8,126 bases of DNA from NCBI GenBank assembly GCA_046538945.1, contig JBKHHW010000141.1, positions 1 to 8,126 on the forward strand, given 5' to 3'. This DNA is from JAEZKC01 sp046538945 (GTDB lineage Bacteria; Fibrobacterota; Chitinivibrionia; Chitinivibrionales; Chitinispirillaceae). Of this stretch, positions 1 to 7,467 are shown piece by piece. The notes beneath the pieces were generated by a model. That model did no database searches and was not told the origin of the DNA. It saw only the letters and a list, made by a program, of their open reading frames with translations. Position 1 is the first letter of the stretch; each line of letters begins with the position of its first letter. The position numbers and the translations under genes are program-made.

Positions 1-21
1 TGAACGTTGAACCCCGAACCC
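1..21. repeat. Short degenerate 7-bp tandem repeat at window edge
   Basis: Three consecutive heptamers can be read: TGAACGT, TGAACCC and CGAACCC. They share the core GAAC in the same phase, after which the pattern breaks into TCTCTCA. The array begins at the first base of the window, so it may be the end of a longer tract outside. The rest of the stretch up to the kinase start (22-104) shows no convincing gene, promoter or hairpin. Three imperfect copies could also be chance. Confidence 0.4.
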
Positions 22-104
22 TCTCTCACTGGCAGGAGAATTGCAGGTTTAGTATCGGATTTGTTTTCAGAGGGCTTCACCATCAAAAATCTGGATTATA
101 AAGA

Positions 105-3104
105 ATGACTGACAGGGTAAGGATTCTCGTTTTTGAGAATGAAGGTGGGGATGTGGAGAAAATCCTGGGAGAGCTGGGTCGATCGGATTTTTTCTGCGAG
201 ACCAGGGTTGTGAGTGCGGGTCAGCAGTTCATGCAGGAATTCAAGCGTTTCAGTCCCGATCTTGTGCTTGCTGACATTCACGTTGACGGTACGGATGGTC
301 TGGATGTTTTCCGGATGGTGCAGGAGCGGGATCGTTCCGTGCCGGTGCTGGTGGTGGCGGAGGCATCCGAGGAGAGGTATGCGGTGGATGCGGTGAAGGC
401 AGGGATTACCGATTATGTGCTCAAGGATCATCTGGTGCATTTGGGGCCGGCGCTCCGGTGTGCTTTGGAGAAGAAGGCGGCGGAGAGGGATCGTTGCCGC
501 TTGGAGCGGATGGTAAATGAGCGCACTGCGGAGCTGATTGAGGAGAATGCGTTTCTTAGAAAGGAATTAGAGGTTCGCAGCAGGGCTGAAGTTGAGCTGC
601 GCAGAAGCGAGGAGCGTTACAGGGAGCTTTTTGAGAGTGCCAACAGCGTGATTTTCTGCTGGAATGTCAGGGGAGAGATTCTTTTCGCAAACAAGTTTGC
701 TTTGGATTTTTTCCGGTATTCGTCTGAGCAGCTTCTGGGGCGCAATATATCGATTCTTTTCACAGGCAAATTAAGCAGTCAGGAAGAGATCGGCAGAATG
801 GTGCAGCGTATGATAGAGAAGCCTGCCGAGTTTGTCAACATGGAGCATGAGAATGTCAGGGCGGACGGGGAGAGGGTTTTTGTTGCCTATACGAATCGGG
901 TATTGCATGAAAAAGATGGATCGGTGGGGGAGATTCTTTCAATAGGGAATGACATTACTCCGATAAAAGTCGCCGAGGGGCAGCTTCGGAAAAAAGAGGG
1001 AAAGTTCAGGACGCTGGTGGAGCATTCACCGGATCTGGTGGTCAGGTTCAATTCCGGGCTCGAGCCGGTTTACATAAATCCTGCGTTTACAAGGTGTGTG
1101 GGCGAGGGGAAGTTTTCTCTTGAGGATTTGTTTGAACCACAGTACCTTGAGAGTGTCAGGATGGCACTGCAGGATGTGGTGAATGGAAAAGAGGAGAGGT
1201 GGTCGGAATTCGCATTGGATTGTGATGGTGAGCGTTTGTTTTTCGAGGCCAGGTTTGTTCCTGAGGTGGAAAATGGAAACCCGGTGGGCTCAGGACTTAT
1301 GATTGCAAGGGATGTTACCGCTCTCAGAAAGTCTCAGGGTGAACTCACATATCGGGTCCGGTTTGAAAAGTTGATCAATACTCTTGCCACAAGTTTTATC
1401 AACTTGAAGGCTGATAGGATAGATAAGGGTATATCGCATGCACTTCGCCTGTTGGGTACTTTTGCGGAAGTGGACACGGTCCAGATCTACCTTTTAACCT
1501 CACAGGGCCGCCGGATCACCCGGGCTTACTGCTGGAAAAGGTCCGAGTTTGAACTTCAGCTTGGGAATGGCCGATCTTTTGAAACTGAAAAATTCAGTTG
1601 GCTTTTCGGTTGTTTGAGGAAATTTCAGATTGTTGATTTGCATGATATCTCTGATCTGCCTTCAGAAGCAGAAGCGGAAAGGGAGTTTTTCTTCTCATCC
1701 GGTGTTCGCTCCGTAACTGTTGTTCCGATGGCAAGTGGCGGCAGGCTGATCGGTTTTTTGAGTTTCATGGCATCTGAAAACAACCGGCAGTGGAGTGAAG
1801 ATGTTTTAAAACTGTTCAGGATCGCCGCTTCCGTGTTTGTGAACGCACTTGAGCGAAAACGTACTGAGGAGGCGCTTTCCGCCGAGCGGGAGAGAGCGGA
1901 AAGGAGGGCTCAGGAGGCCGAGGAGGGGCGGCGGATTCTTGAAGCGCTTCTGGACTATCTTCCGGAGGGAATCATGATTGCCGAAGGGCCGCCTGTAAAG
2001 ATAAAGCGGGTGAGCAGGTTCGGTTGTGAGCTTCTGGGGCTTTCCGCGGGGGAGGTGATAGGGACCGGTTACGAGCAGCGTCCTGAAAAATGGGGGTTCT
2101 GGCATATAGATGGGGTTACCCGTCCACGTCCTGAGGAATTGCCTCTTGAGAGAGTTGTGGTCAGGGGTGAGATGATAAACAACGAGGAATGGGTTGTGAA
2201 AAGGCCTGACGGTACGAAGATAATATTATCGGTGAGTGGTGGTCCGCTGATTGATGCTGAGGGCAGGGTTACGGGGGGCATAGTTTCCTGGAGGGATATA
2301 ACGTCGCGCAGGGAGACTCAGGAGACGATCACAAGGCATTCAGAGGAGCTTGCTCTTGCCAACGATGAGCTTATCAGAAAGAACGTGGAGCTGGACAGGG
2401 CTAATGAGCGTCTGAAGGAACTTGATAAGTCCAAAAGTGAGTTCGTTTCCATAGCGTCTCATGAGCTCAGAACCCCCCTTACCGGCATTATCGGTCTTAC
2501 CCAGACTCTGCTGGCCACCGACATTGATATCTCCAGGGAGGAGCAGCAGAAATTTCTGGGCATAATCGAGCTTGAGGGGAAACGTCTGGCGTCCCTTCTG
2601 AGTGAACTGCTTGATCTTACAAAGATAGAAACCGGTGCAGCCGAAATAAAGCTTGTTGATCACGATATCACCGCACTGGTGAAGGAGAGTCTGGGAGTGG
2701 TGAAGATACCGGATGGGTCTGAGGTCAGGCTCGATCTGCCTGAGGGCGGTATGATGAGTAAGGTGGATCTCAACCGGATAAAGCAGGTTCTTATCAATCT
2801 GGTGGACAATGCCCTTCAGTATTCGGGGGAGAAGGGTGTGGTCACGGTTCACGTGCAATCGGTGGATAGTATGGTGGAGGTTGATGTGGAGGATACGGGT
2901 CCGGGGGTCAGCCTTGAGGAGCAGGCGAGGATATTCGATAAATTCTACAGAAGTAAAAGTGCCAAAAAGAAGAGAAGCAGGGGAAGTGGTCTTGGGTTGA
3001 CCATAGCCAAAAGTATTGTTGAGGCGCACGGCGGCCGGATCTGGGTTCAGTCGGAGCCGGGACGGGGGTCGAAATTCAGTTTCACCGTCCCCAGGGGAGG
3101 GTGA
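105..3104 (+). CDS. Soluble REC-PAS-PAS-GAF-PAS sensor histidine kinase
   Basis: Cytoplasmic multi-domain sensor histidine kinase of 999 residues, expected to autophosphorylate on His and pass the phosphate to a response regulator not present here. Domains in order: receiver (about 5-122; phospho-acceptor D57 in LVLADIHV, conserved K107 in DYVLKD); charged coiled-coil linker (123-170); PAS (171-288); PAS (298-408); GAF (about 424-585); coiled coil (583-612); PAS (611-735); coiled coil (736-778); HisKA with H-box SHELRTP, H786; HATPase_c (about 885-997) with N-box N898/N902, G1 box DTGPG (930-934), F-box FDKFY (944-948), G2 box GSGLGL (960-965) and G3 box EPGRGS (984-989). All catalytic boxes look intact. 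No membrane segment is seen, so the signal is intracellular; no ligand can be named. The ATG at 105 is chosen because an in-frame TAA at 99-101 excludes earlier starts and the receiver begins at once; the ribosome site is weak (GGA at 93-95). The receiver has two unusual residues: N12 in the acidic pair and A85 in the usual Ser/Thr position. Confidence 0.95.
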   Translation: MTDRVRILVFENEGGDVEKILGELGRSDFFCETRVVSAGQQFMQEFKRFSPDLVLADIHVDGTDGLDVFRMVQERDRSVPVLVVAEASEERYAVDAVKAGITDYVLKDHLVHLGPALRCALEKKAAERDRCRLERMVNERTAELIEENAFLRKELEVRSRAEVELRRSEERYRELFESANSVIFCWNVRGEILFANKFALDFFRYSSEQLLGRNISILFTGKLSSQEEIGRMVQRMIEKPAEFVNMEHENVRADGERVFVAYTNRVLHEKDGSVGEILSIGNDITPIKVAEGQLRKKEGKFRTLVEHSPDLVVRFNSGLEPVYINPAFTRCVGEGKFSLEDLFEPQYLESVRMALQDVVNGKEERWSEFALDCDGERLFFEARFVPEVENGNPVGSGLMIARDVTALRKSQGELTYRVRFEKLINTLATSFINLKADRIDKGISHALRLLGTFAEVDTVQIYLLTSQGRRITRAYCWKRSEFELQLGNGRSFETEKFSWLFGCLRKFQIVDLHDISDLPSEAEAEREFFFSSGVRSVTVVPMASGGRLIGFLSFMASENNRQWSEDVLKLFRIAASVFVNALERKRTEEALSAERERAERRAQEAEEGRRILEALLDYLPEGIMIAEGPPVKIKRVSRFGCELLGLSAGEVIGTGYEQRPEKWGFWHIDGVTRPRPEELPLERVVVRGEMINNEEWVVKRPDGTKIILSVSGGPLIDAEGRVTGGIVSWRDITSRRETQETITRHSEELALANDELIRKNVELDRANERLKELDKSKSEFVSIASHELRTPLTGIIGLTQTLLATDIDISREEQQKFLGIIELEGKRLASLLSELLDLTKIETGAAEIKLVDHDITALVKESLGVVKIPDGSEVRLDLPEGGMMSKVDLNRIKQVLINLVDNALQYSGEKGVVTVHVQSVDSMVEVDVEDTGPGVSLEEQARIFDKFYRSKSAKKKRSRGSGLGLTIAKSIVEAHGGRIWVQSEPGRGSKFSFTVPRGG

Positions 3105-3108
3105 AACT
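3078..3108. terminator. Near-perfect inverted repeat between convergent genes, possible bidirectional terminator
   Basis: The left arm AGTTTCACCGTCCCC (3078-3092) and right arm GGGGAGGGTGAAACT (3094-3108) are complementary at 14 of 15 positions, with one G/G mismatch (3087 and 3099) around a single central A. Opening the innermost pair gives a three-base loop on a long GC-rich stem. It covers the last codons and the stop (3102-3104) of the kinase and lies 33 bases past the stop of the convergent permease gene. The position fits a shared transcription end. Against a classic intrinsic terminator, neither strand has a good T-run after the stem: the plus strand continues with an A-rich stretch and the minus strand with GAATTTCGA. 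It could instead be an RNA-stabilising hairpin. Confidence 0.45.
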
Positions 3109-3141
3109 AAAAGAAAGATTACGGATTGATAATGCCACAAT

Positions 3142-4410
3142 CTACTCGAATCTAAGTGCATCCACGGGATTCATCCGTGCGGCTTTCACAGCCGGATACA
3201 GTCCGAAGAGGATTCCAACTGCTGAAATAATGCAGCAGGTGTAAAGGATGTGCAGGGGTAGAATTGTAGGTTCTATTGCTCCTTTGGTGAACTGCATAAT
3301 CTGTTCTTTAAAAAAGAGAGGGATCATACCCAGTGCAATCCCGAAGACCCCTCCGCTGAATGATAAGGTGGTAGTTTCCGCGATGAACTGGATAAAGATC
3401 TGAAGATTCTGTGCTCCCAGTGCTTTTCTAACCCCGATTTCCCGTATCCTTTCGGATATGCTCGAGAGCATCACATTCATTATGCTTAAACCCCCGACCA
3501 GAAGAGAAATTATGGAAACGATCGACATCAGTACGCTGATATTGCCGAGCATGGACTTGACATTGTCAACCCAGTCGGCCGTGCGGTACTCGAAATCCTC
3601 AACACCTCTGTGTCTTGATTTGAGCACTCTTGCTGCCTTGATGGCCTGTACTTTCACGTTTTCAGGATCGGTGACCTGGACCTCCAGACGCCCCGGATCA
3701 GGATCCAGACCCGTCACATACTTCTGCATCGTACGCAGAGGGATGAAAACACCTCTGCGCAGTTGCCACGGCACATGATTGGGATTTTGAGGTTCGTACA
3801 CTCCTACAACTATTAACCTCAGGGAATTGTATGTAAGAGCTTTTCCGATTATTTCACGTTCGGTAATATCGGGATTTCTCTCTGTTATACTTTCCATGAT
3901 CTGCCAGGAGATGACGCAGTTGCGACTACCGTCTGAATAGTCCTCGTCTGTAAGCCATCTGCCGTAACGAAGTTTAATCTCTTCGAGAGATTTTTCAAAC
4001 GAGCTTTGATCCGTGCCCTGGAATGAGGCATTTTCGGTTTGCCCCATGCATGAAACTTTTCCCCATCTGGAGACGGCCATATGGGCACTTTTCACTTCTT
4101 CAGACTGCTCCACCAGGAATTGCCCATCAGAAAGTCTCATTCCCGGGGAGCGGGATGCGGCAAGTTTCTCTTCCCGCGGGATATCATCCGTCTGCCAGAA
4201 CCACACAGTTCCGATCCATTTGACCATTTTATTATTGAGAAATACATCTATTCCCCCGATCAAAGTAAGCATGGCTACAAGAGACGCAACGCCCAGCATC
4301 ACTCCCAAAATGGAAAGAAAAGAGCGAAGCATATGTGTTCTCATTTCAGTAAGTGCCATGGACACACCGACGAGAACCGATCCTGTAAATGATTTCACAT
4401 ACCTGAACAT
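3142..4410 (-). CDS. MacB/FtsX-type ABC transporter permease (second permease)
   Basis: Inner-membrane permease of 422 residues, the last gene of the exporter operon. It has the four-helix MacB/FtsX layout: TM1 at about 30-52 (SFLSILGVMLGVASLVAML), a large periplasmic MacB_PCD-like domain (about 54-286), then the FtsX-type domain with TM2 (about 289-314, ISLLVGGLSIMNVM), the cytoplasmic coupling motif RIREIGVRKALGA (about 336-348 by position in the C-terminal part), TM3 (about 340-367) and TM4 (about 385-408), ending GLYPAVKAARMNPVDALRFE. There is no fused ATPase, so it depends on the separate ATP-binding protein of the operon. It is a paralogue of the preceding permease: both have SPGxxLSD near the start of the periplasmic domain and HRGVxDxE near its end. 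It starts 11 bases after that gene's stop with a good ribosome site. The beginning of its periplasmic domain is Trp-rich (KWIGTVWFWQ), unlike its partner. The exported substrate is unknown. Confidence 0.93.
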   Translation of the reverse strand: MFRYVKSFTGSVLVGVSMALTEMRTHMLRSFLSILGVMLGVASLVAMLTLIGGIDVFLNNKMVKWIGTVWFWQTDDIPREEKLAASRSPGMRLSDGQFLVEQSEEVKSAHMAVSRWGKVSCMGQTENASFQGTDQSSFEKSLEEIKLRYGRWLTDEDYSDGSRNCVISWQIMESITERNPDITEREIIGKALTYNSLRLIVVGVYEPQNPNHVPWQLRRGVFIPLRTMQKYVTGLDPDPGRLEVQVTDPENVKVQAIKAARVLKSRHRGVEDFEYRTADWVDNVKSMLGNISVLMSIVSIISLLVGGLSIMNVMLSSISERIREIGVRKALGAQNLQIFIQFIAETTTLSFSGGVFGIALGMIPLFFKEQIMQFTKGAIEPTILPLHILYTCCIISAVGILFGLYPAVKAARMNPVDALRFE

Positions 4411-4416
4411 TTTTTA

Positions 4417-4420
4417 CTCC
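4417..4420 (-). promoter_or_regulatory. Ribosome binding site of second permease
   Basis: GGAG lies six bases (TAAAAA) before the ATG at 4410, entirely within the 11-base gap after the preceding stop codon. It supports this start and independent re-initiation of the last gene. Confidence 0.7.
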
Positions 4421-4421
4421 G

Positions 4422-5642
4422 TCAATACCTCAGTGCATCCACAGGCTGCATACCTGCTGCCTTTAATGCGGGAAACAGTCCGCTGAGAATACCTACAATC
4501 AGGGTGAACCCCACCCCGATGGCGTAGTCGCCGGCGGATAGAAGCGGTTTTATGGGCAAAAGCTCCGCGGGGACCAGAGTTATAGCTGCTCCCAAAGCCA
4601 TTCCCGGGATGCCACCCACCAGACAGAGCATTATAGCCTCGATGATGAACTGGGTGAGGATATCGGAAGGCTGGGCCCCGAGAGCTTTACGTATCCCGAT
4701 TTCGCGAATTCTGTCTCCGATGGTGGCGAACATGATATTCATAATACTGATACCGCCAACCAGCAGTGAAATAAGAGCTATACTGCCCAGAAGCACTTTC
4801 ATTCCGGCGGAAGCGGTTTCCATTTCCTCTATTTTGACGTGGTTGGCGCTGATTTCAATGTCATCTACTCCTCTGTGCATCGATATCAGGGCATGGTGCA
4901 GTTCCTGGGTGGCTCGGGGAACCAGGTCACTTTCTTTTATTTCAATAGCGATTTCCTTTATATTGTCCGGCTTTTTTCCGGAAAGATAATTGTAGGAGGA
5001 ATAAGGGACAAGGACCTGACGTGCTCTCCAGGAGTGATTGTCCTCGGTGTGAATGATGCCGATTACAGTAAAGGGGATGCCGTTGATTGATACGGTTTTG
5101 TTCAGAGGGTTTTCTCTTCCGAAAAGGCGTCTGGCAGCTTGCCGCCCCATTATGCAGACCGGCTCTTTTCTCATGTGGTGTTTAGCAGAAAAAGGTGATC
5201 CGGAAGAGATTTCATAGTTATACACTCTGAGGTGTTCCTGGCTTACAGCAACAGCACGCGACCAGTGGGTGTTTGCGCGGTATCTTACACGGGCGCGGAA
5301 ATCGACTTGCGGCAGAAGGGACTGAATGTAGTCGAAACTTTGTGCAAGCGTCTTTGCATCGGAAAGTTCCAGTCCGGGTGAGCGCTGGAAATCACGGGTT
5401 TCTTCAGGAGTAAGCGGGTCTTTTTTGGAAATGGTGACGATTTTGAGACCGCCGATCTGTTCCAGGTTCTGTTTGATGTCGTTGTCCATGGCCCGGATAA
5501 ACGACACATTTACAAGCAGCGAGGCAACTCCGAGGAATATGCCCAAAGAGGTGATAAACGAACGGGCCTTGTTGGTCCACAGCTCGTTGAGACAAATTCG
5601 TATGTTCACAGATATGAGTTCGGAGAAACTCTGGACTGTCAC
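4422..5642 (-). CDS. MacB/FtsX-type ABC transporter permease (first permease)
   Basis: Inner-membrane permease of 406 residues. TM1 is at about 29-51 (FITSLGIFLGVASLLVNVSF), the MacB_PCD-like periplasmic domain at about 54-280, and the FtsX-type C-terminal domain carries TM2 (about 282-305, ISLLVGGISIMNIM), the coupling motif RIREIGIRKALGA (311-323), TM3 (about 331-360) and TM4 (about 373-392), ending FPALKAAGMQPVDALRY. The family moves substrates by mechanotransmission: ATP hydrolysis in the cytoplasm changes the periplasmic domain, which drives export through adaptor and TolC. The start is GTG (5642-5640) and overlaps the ATPase stop by four bases (GTGA), with GGGAG upstream inside the ATPase gene, so the two are translationally coupled. 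No ATPase is fused. It is similar to the following permease over its whole length, even at DNA level near the 3' ends, which indicates an old duplication and a likely heterodimer. Confidence 0.93.
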   Translation of the reverse strand: MTVQSFSELISVNIRICLNELWTNKARSFITSLGIFLGVASLLVNVSFIRAMDNDIKQNLEQIGGLKIVTISKKDPLTPEETRDFQRSPGLELSDAKTLAQSFDYIQSLLPQVDFRARVRYRANTHWSRAVAVSQEHLRVYNYEISSGSPFSAKHHMRKEPVCIMGRQAARRLFGRENPLNKTVSINGIPFTVIGIIHTEDNHSWRARQVLVPYSSYNYLSGKKPDNIKEIAIEIKESDLVPRATQELHHALISMHRGVDDIEISANHVKIEEMETASAGMKVLLGSIALISLLVGGISIMNIMFATIGDRIREIGIRKALGAQPSDILTQFIIEAIMLCLVGGIPGMALGAAITLVPAELLPIKPLLSAGDYAIGVGFTLIVGILSGLFPALKAAGMQPVDALRY

Positions 5643-6313
5643 GATACTATTCTCCCGTCGGCGAGACGGATGGTTTGCTGGGCACGGGCCGCCACATCCA
5701 CTTCGTGAGTGATCACCACGATAGTGTTTCCTTCGCGATGGAGTTCATCGAAAACGGAGAGTATTTCTGAAGTGGTATGGCTGTCGAGATTGCCTGTGGG
5801 TTCGTCGGCCAGGATTATTGCGGGGTTCTTTACAAGGGCTCTGGCGATGGCCACCCGCTGCTTCTGTCCCCCGGAGATTTCATTTGGCCTGTGGTGTCGT
5901 CTGTCCCAGATCCCCAGGCGTTTGAGAACCTGCTCCACGTTCTTTTTTCGTTTAGAGCCGGGAACATTGGCATAGATGAGGGGCAGTTCGACATTGGCGG
6001 CCAGGTCAAGTTTGGGCAGCAGATTGAAATTCTGGAAAACGAAACCGATTTGCGCATTACGGATCTGGGCAAGGCTGCTTGCATTGAGAGAGGAAACGGG
6101 TGTATTTCTGATCAGGTATTCGCCCGAACTGGGTGAATCGAGACATCCAAGAATGTTGAGCAGAGTCGATTTTCCCGCACCGCTCTGACCCATGATGGCC
6201 GTGTAGTTCCCTTTATGCACAGTAAAATTGATATTGTCGAGAACAGGCACTTCTGTTTTTCCCAGAGTGTAGCTTTTACAGAGGTTGTGTGTTTCTATAA
6301 CTGGTTCAATCAT
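5639..6313 (-). CDS. ABC transporter ATP-binding protein (MacB/LolD-type)
   Basis: Cytoplasmic ATPase of 224 residues that powers the two permeases encoded just downstream. All motifs are present: Walker A GQSGAGKST (42-50), Q-loop Q94 in GFVFQNFNLLP, ABC signature ISGGQKQR (146-153), Walker B ILADEP (167-172, catalytic E171), D-loop NLD (175-177) and H-loop H203. The length and the pattern GFVFQNFNLLP with NVELPLIY are typical of the MacB/LolD/FtsE subfamily of stand-alone ATPases. The ATG at 6313 follows a 59-base gap after the adaptor gene, the largest gap in the operon, and has only a weak ribosome site. Its stop overlaps the GTG of permease 1. LolD-type lipoprotein release is an alternative role for this subfamily, but the adjacent adaptor and TolC genes favour export across the envelope. 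Confidence 0.96.
   Translation of the reverse strand: MIEPVIETHNLCKSYTLGKTEVPVLDNINFTVHKGNYTAIMGQSGAGKSTLLNILGCLDSPSSGEYLIRNTPVSSLNASSLAQIRNAQIGFVFQNFNLLPKLDLAANVELPLIYANVPGSKRKKNVEQVLKRLGIWDRRHHRPNEISGGQKQRVAIARALVKNPAIILADEPTGNLDSHTTSEILSVFDELHREGNTIVVITHEVDVAARAQQTIRLADGRIVS
5652..5656 (-). promoter_or_regulatory. Ribosome binding site supporting the GTG start of first permease
   Basis: GGGAG, inside the 3' end of the ATPase gene, stands nine bases before the GTG at 5642. It decides for this non-ATG start, which also gives the 4-bp overlap with the ATPase stop. Confidence 0.6.
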
Positions 6314-6372
6314 AATATTACCATATTGCTTTTTATGTCTGTGGGCGATTTCTGTTTGACGCTATACAAAAG

Positions 6373-7467
6373 TTACCTGCGTCCCCTGCCCATGCCGGTC
6401 TGTTCTTTGTGCCGGAAATAGACAATGTCTCCTTCTTTGAGACCGGAAAGAATTTCATAATTGCGATAATCGGTATCACCGGTTTTAACCGGAACAGTTT
6501 CGATTGTTTCATTTCCCTCTTTGTCGGCACGGACTACCTGTACACTCTGCCGCTTGCCCTGCTTGCGGACAAAGTGGTAGGGAACTGCAAGCACATTCTT
6601 TTTATCCAGAATGACGAATTCTACATTCACATTTATACCGGGGGCGATGCCCTTGATAAGAGAATCAACAGATGCCCTCACCTCGAAGCTTCCCAGTTCA
6701 TCGGCACCGTCCCTTTTTGCGCTGAGTGATATGAACTGCACTGTTCCTGAAGTGCGTGTGTTCTCCATCGCTTCCGGCCGGATGACGACGTTTTGACCCT
6801 GTGAGAGGTGAACGTAGTCCACTTCCCCAATGGAGGTTATGACTTCAAGTTTGGTGATATCGGCGATGGTACCGATGGCGGTGCCGCTCTGGAAGCCGCT
6901 TGTGGCGGACACAGCAATTTCGCCCTCCTTGACAAGAAGACTGGTAATGACTCCGCTCATGGGAGAGGTGATAACGGTTTCTTCGAGCTGATCGGCGACA
7001 TCTCTCAGTTCAAGGAGCTGCTGTTGGTAACTGATTGAAGCGAGCTCTTTTTGGTTTTCCAGATCCTGGAGGTCACGGGCGCTGATTGTTCCGGCTTTCA
7101 CGAGTTCGACTCCGTTTGCATAGTTGCGCTCCGCGACATCTTTATCGATTCTGGCTCTCCTGAGACTGAGCTGAAGTTTCTGCCGTTGCGTCTGCAGACG
7201 GGAAGGGTCTATCACCAGAATCGTATCGCCCTTTGATACTTTCTGACCCTCCTTGACTGCTATCCTTTCTATTTTTCCGCTGGCTTCACTTTTAAGTTCC
7301 ACATTCACTACTGGCTGCACAACCCCGGTTTGGGAGATGACGTCCCGCAGGTCGGTTCTGCTTACTGTGTGGCGTTCCTCCAAAAGAGGAGCTTCAGTCT
7401 TCTCTTTTCCGCAGGATGATATCAGGATACATACGGCCGAGATAAATAGAAATGCATAAAGCTTCAT
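6373..7467 (-). CDS. Lipoprotein periplasmic adaptor (HlyD/MacA-type membrane fusion protein)
   Basis: Periplasmic adaptor of 364 residues linking the inner-membrane ABC transporter to the outer-membrane channel. The N-terminus is a lipoprotein signal peptide with lipobox ISSC, so C19 should be lipidated after cleavage. Then come the first half of the lipoyl-like domain (about 56-88, SGKIERIAVKEGQKVSKGD), an alpha-helical hairpin (about 91-163), the second lipoyl half (about 166-186, SPMSGVITSLLVKEGE), a beta-barrel (about 205-285) and a membrane-proximal domain (about 290-355). The C-terminus is short and basic (GMGRGRR). The family reaches the channel through the tip of the hairpin. E. coli MacA is anchored by a transmembrane helix, whereas this protein appears lipid-anchored as AcrA is. 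Its ATG overlaps the TGA of the TolC-family gene (ATGA), with GGAG and GGA upstream, so the two are translationally coupled. Confidence 0.95.
   Translation of the reverse strand: MKLYAFLFISAVCILISSCGKEKTEAPLLEERHTVSRTDLRDVISQTGVVQPVVNVELKSEASGKIERIAVKEGQKVSKGDTILVIDPSRLQTQRQKLQLSLRRARIDKDVAERNYANGVELVKAGTISARDLQDLENQKELASISYQQQLLELRDVADQLEETVITSPMSGVITSLLVKEGEIAVSATSGFQSGTAIGTIADITKLEVITSIGEVDYVHLSQGQNVVIRPEAMENTRTSGTVQFISLSAKRDGADELGSFEVRASVDSLIKGIAPGINVNVEFVILDKKNVLAVPYHFVRKQGKRQSVQVVRADKEGNETIETVPVKTGDTDYRNYEILSGLKEGDIVYFRHKEQTGMGRGRR

Noticed and set aside
22..104. Promoter-like elements before the kinase (TTGCAG at 41-46, TATAAA at 97-102)
   Set aside because: The two hexamers are far too widely spaced to act together, and the TATAAA touches the start codon, which would leave almost no leader. 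No supported -35/-10 pair was found.
2340..3161. A 273-codon open frame on the minus strand antisense to the kinase core
   Set aside because: It lies fully opposite the HisKA and ATPase domains, which have all their conserved boxes in the plus frame. Its translation is rich in His, Leu and Arg without any domain pattern, as expected from the reverse of a codon-biased gene.
105..4410. Functional pairing of the histidine kinase with the exporter as a sensor-transporter module
   Set aside because: The kinase is soluble and convergent with the operon, no response regulator lies in the window and no shared regulatory site is visible, so neighbourhood alone does not support a link.
4013..4486. A 157-codon plus-strand frame opposite the start of permease 2 and the permease junction
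   Set aside because: It is antisense to recognised permease sequence, crosses a gene junction and has no recognisable domain or ribosome site; it is a shadow frame.
6314..6372. Internal promoter in the 59-base gap between adaptor and ATPase
   Set aside because: A TAATAT-like box is present just before the ATPase start, but no -35 element stands at a suitable distance, and the gap has no hairpin.
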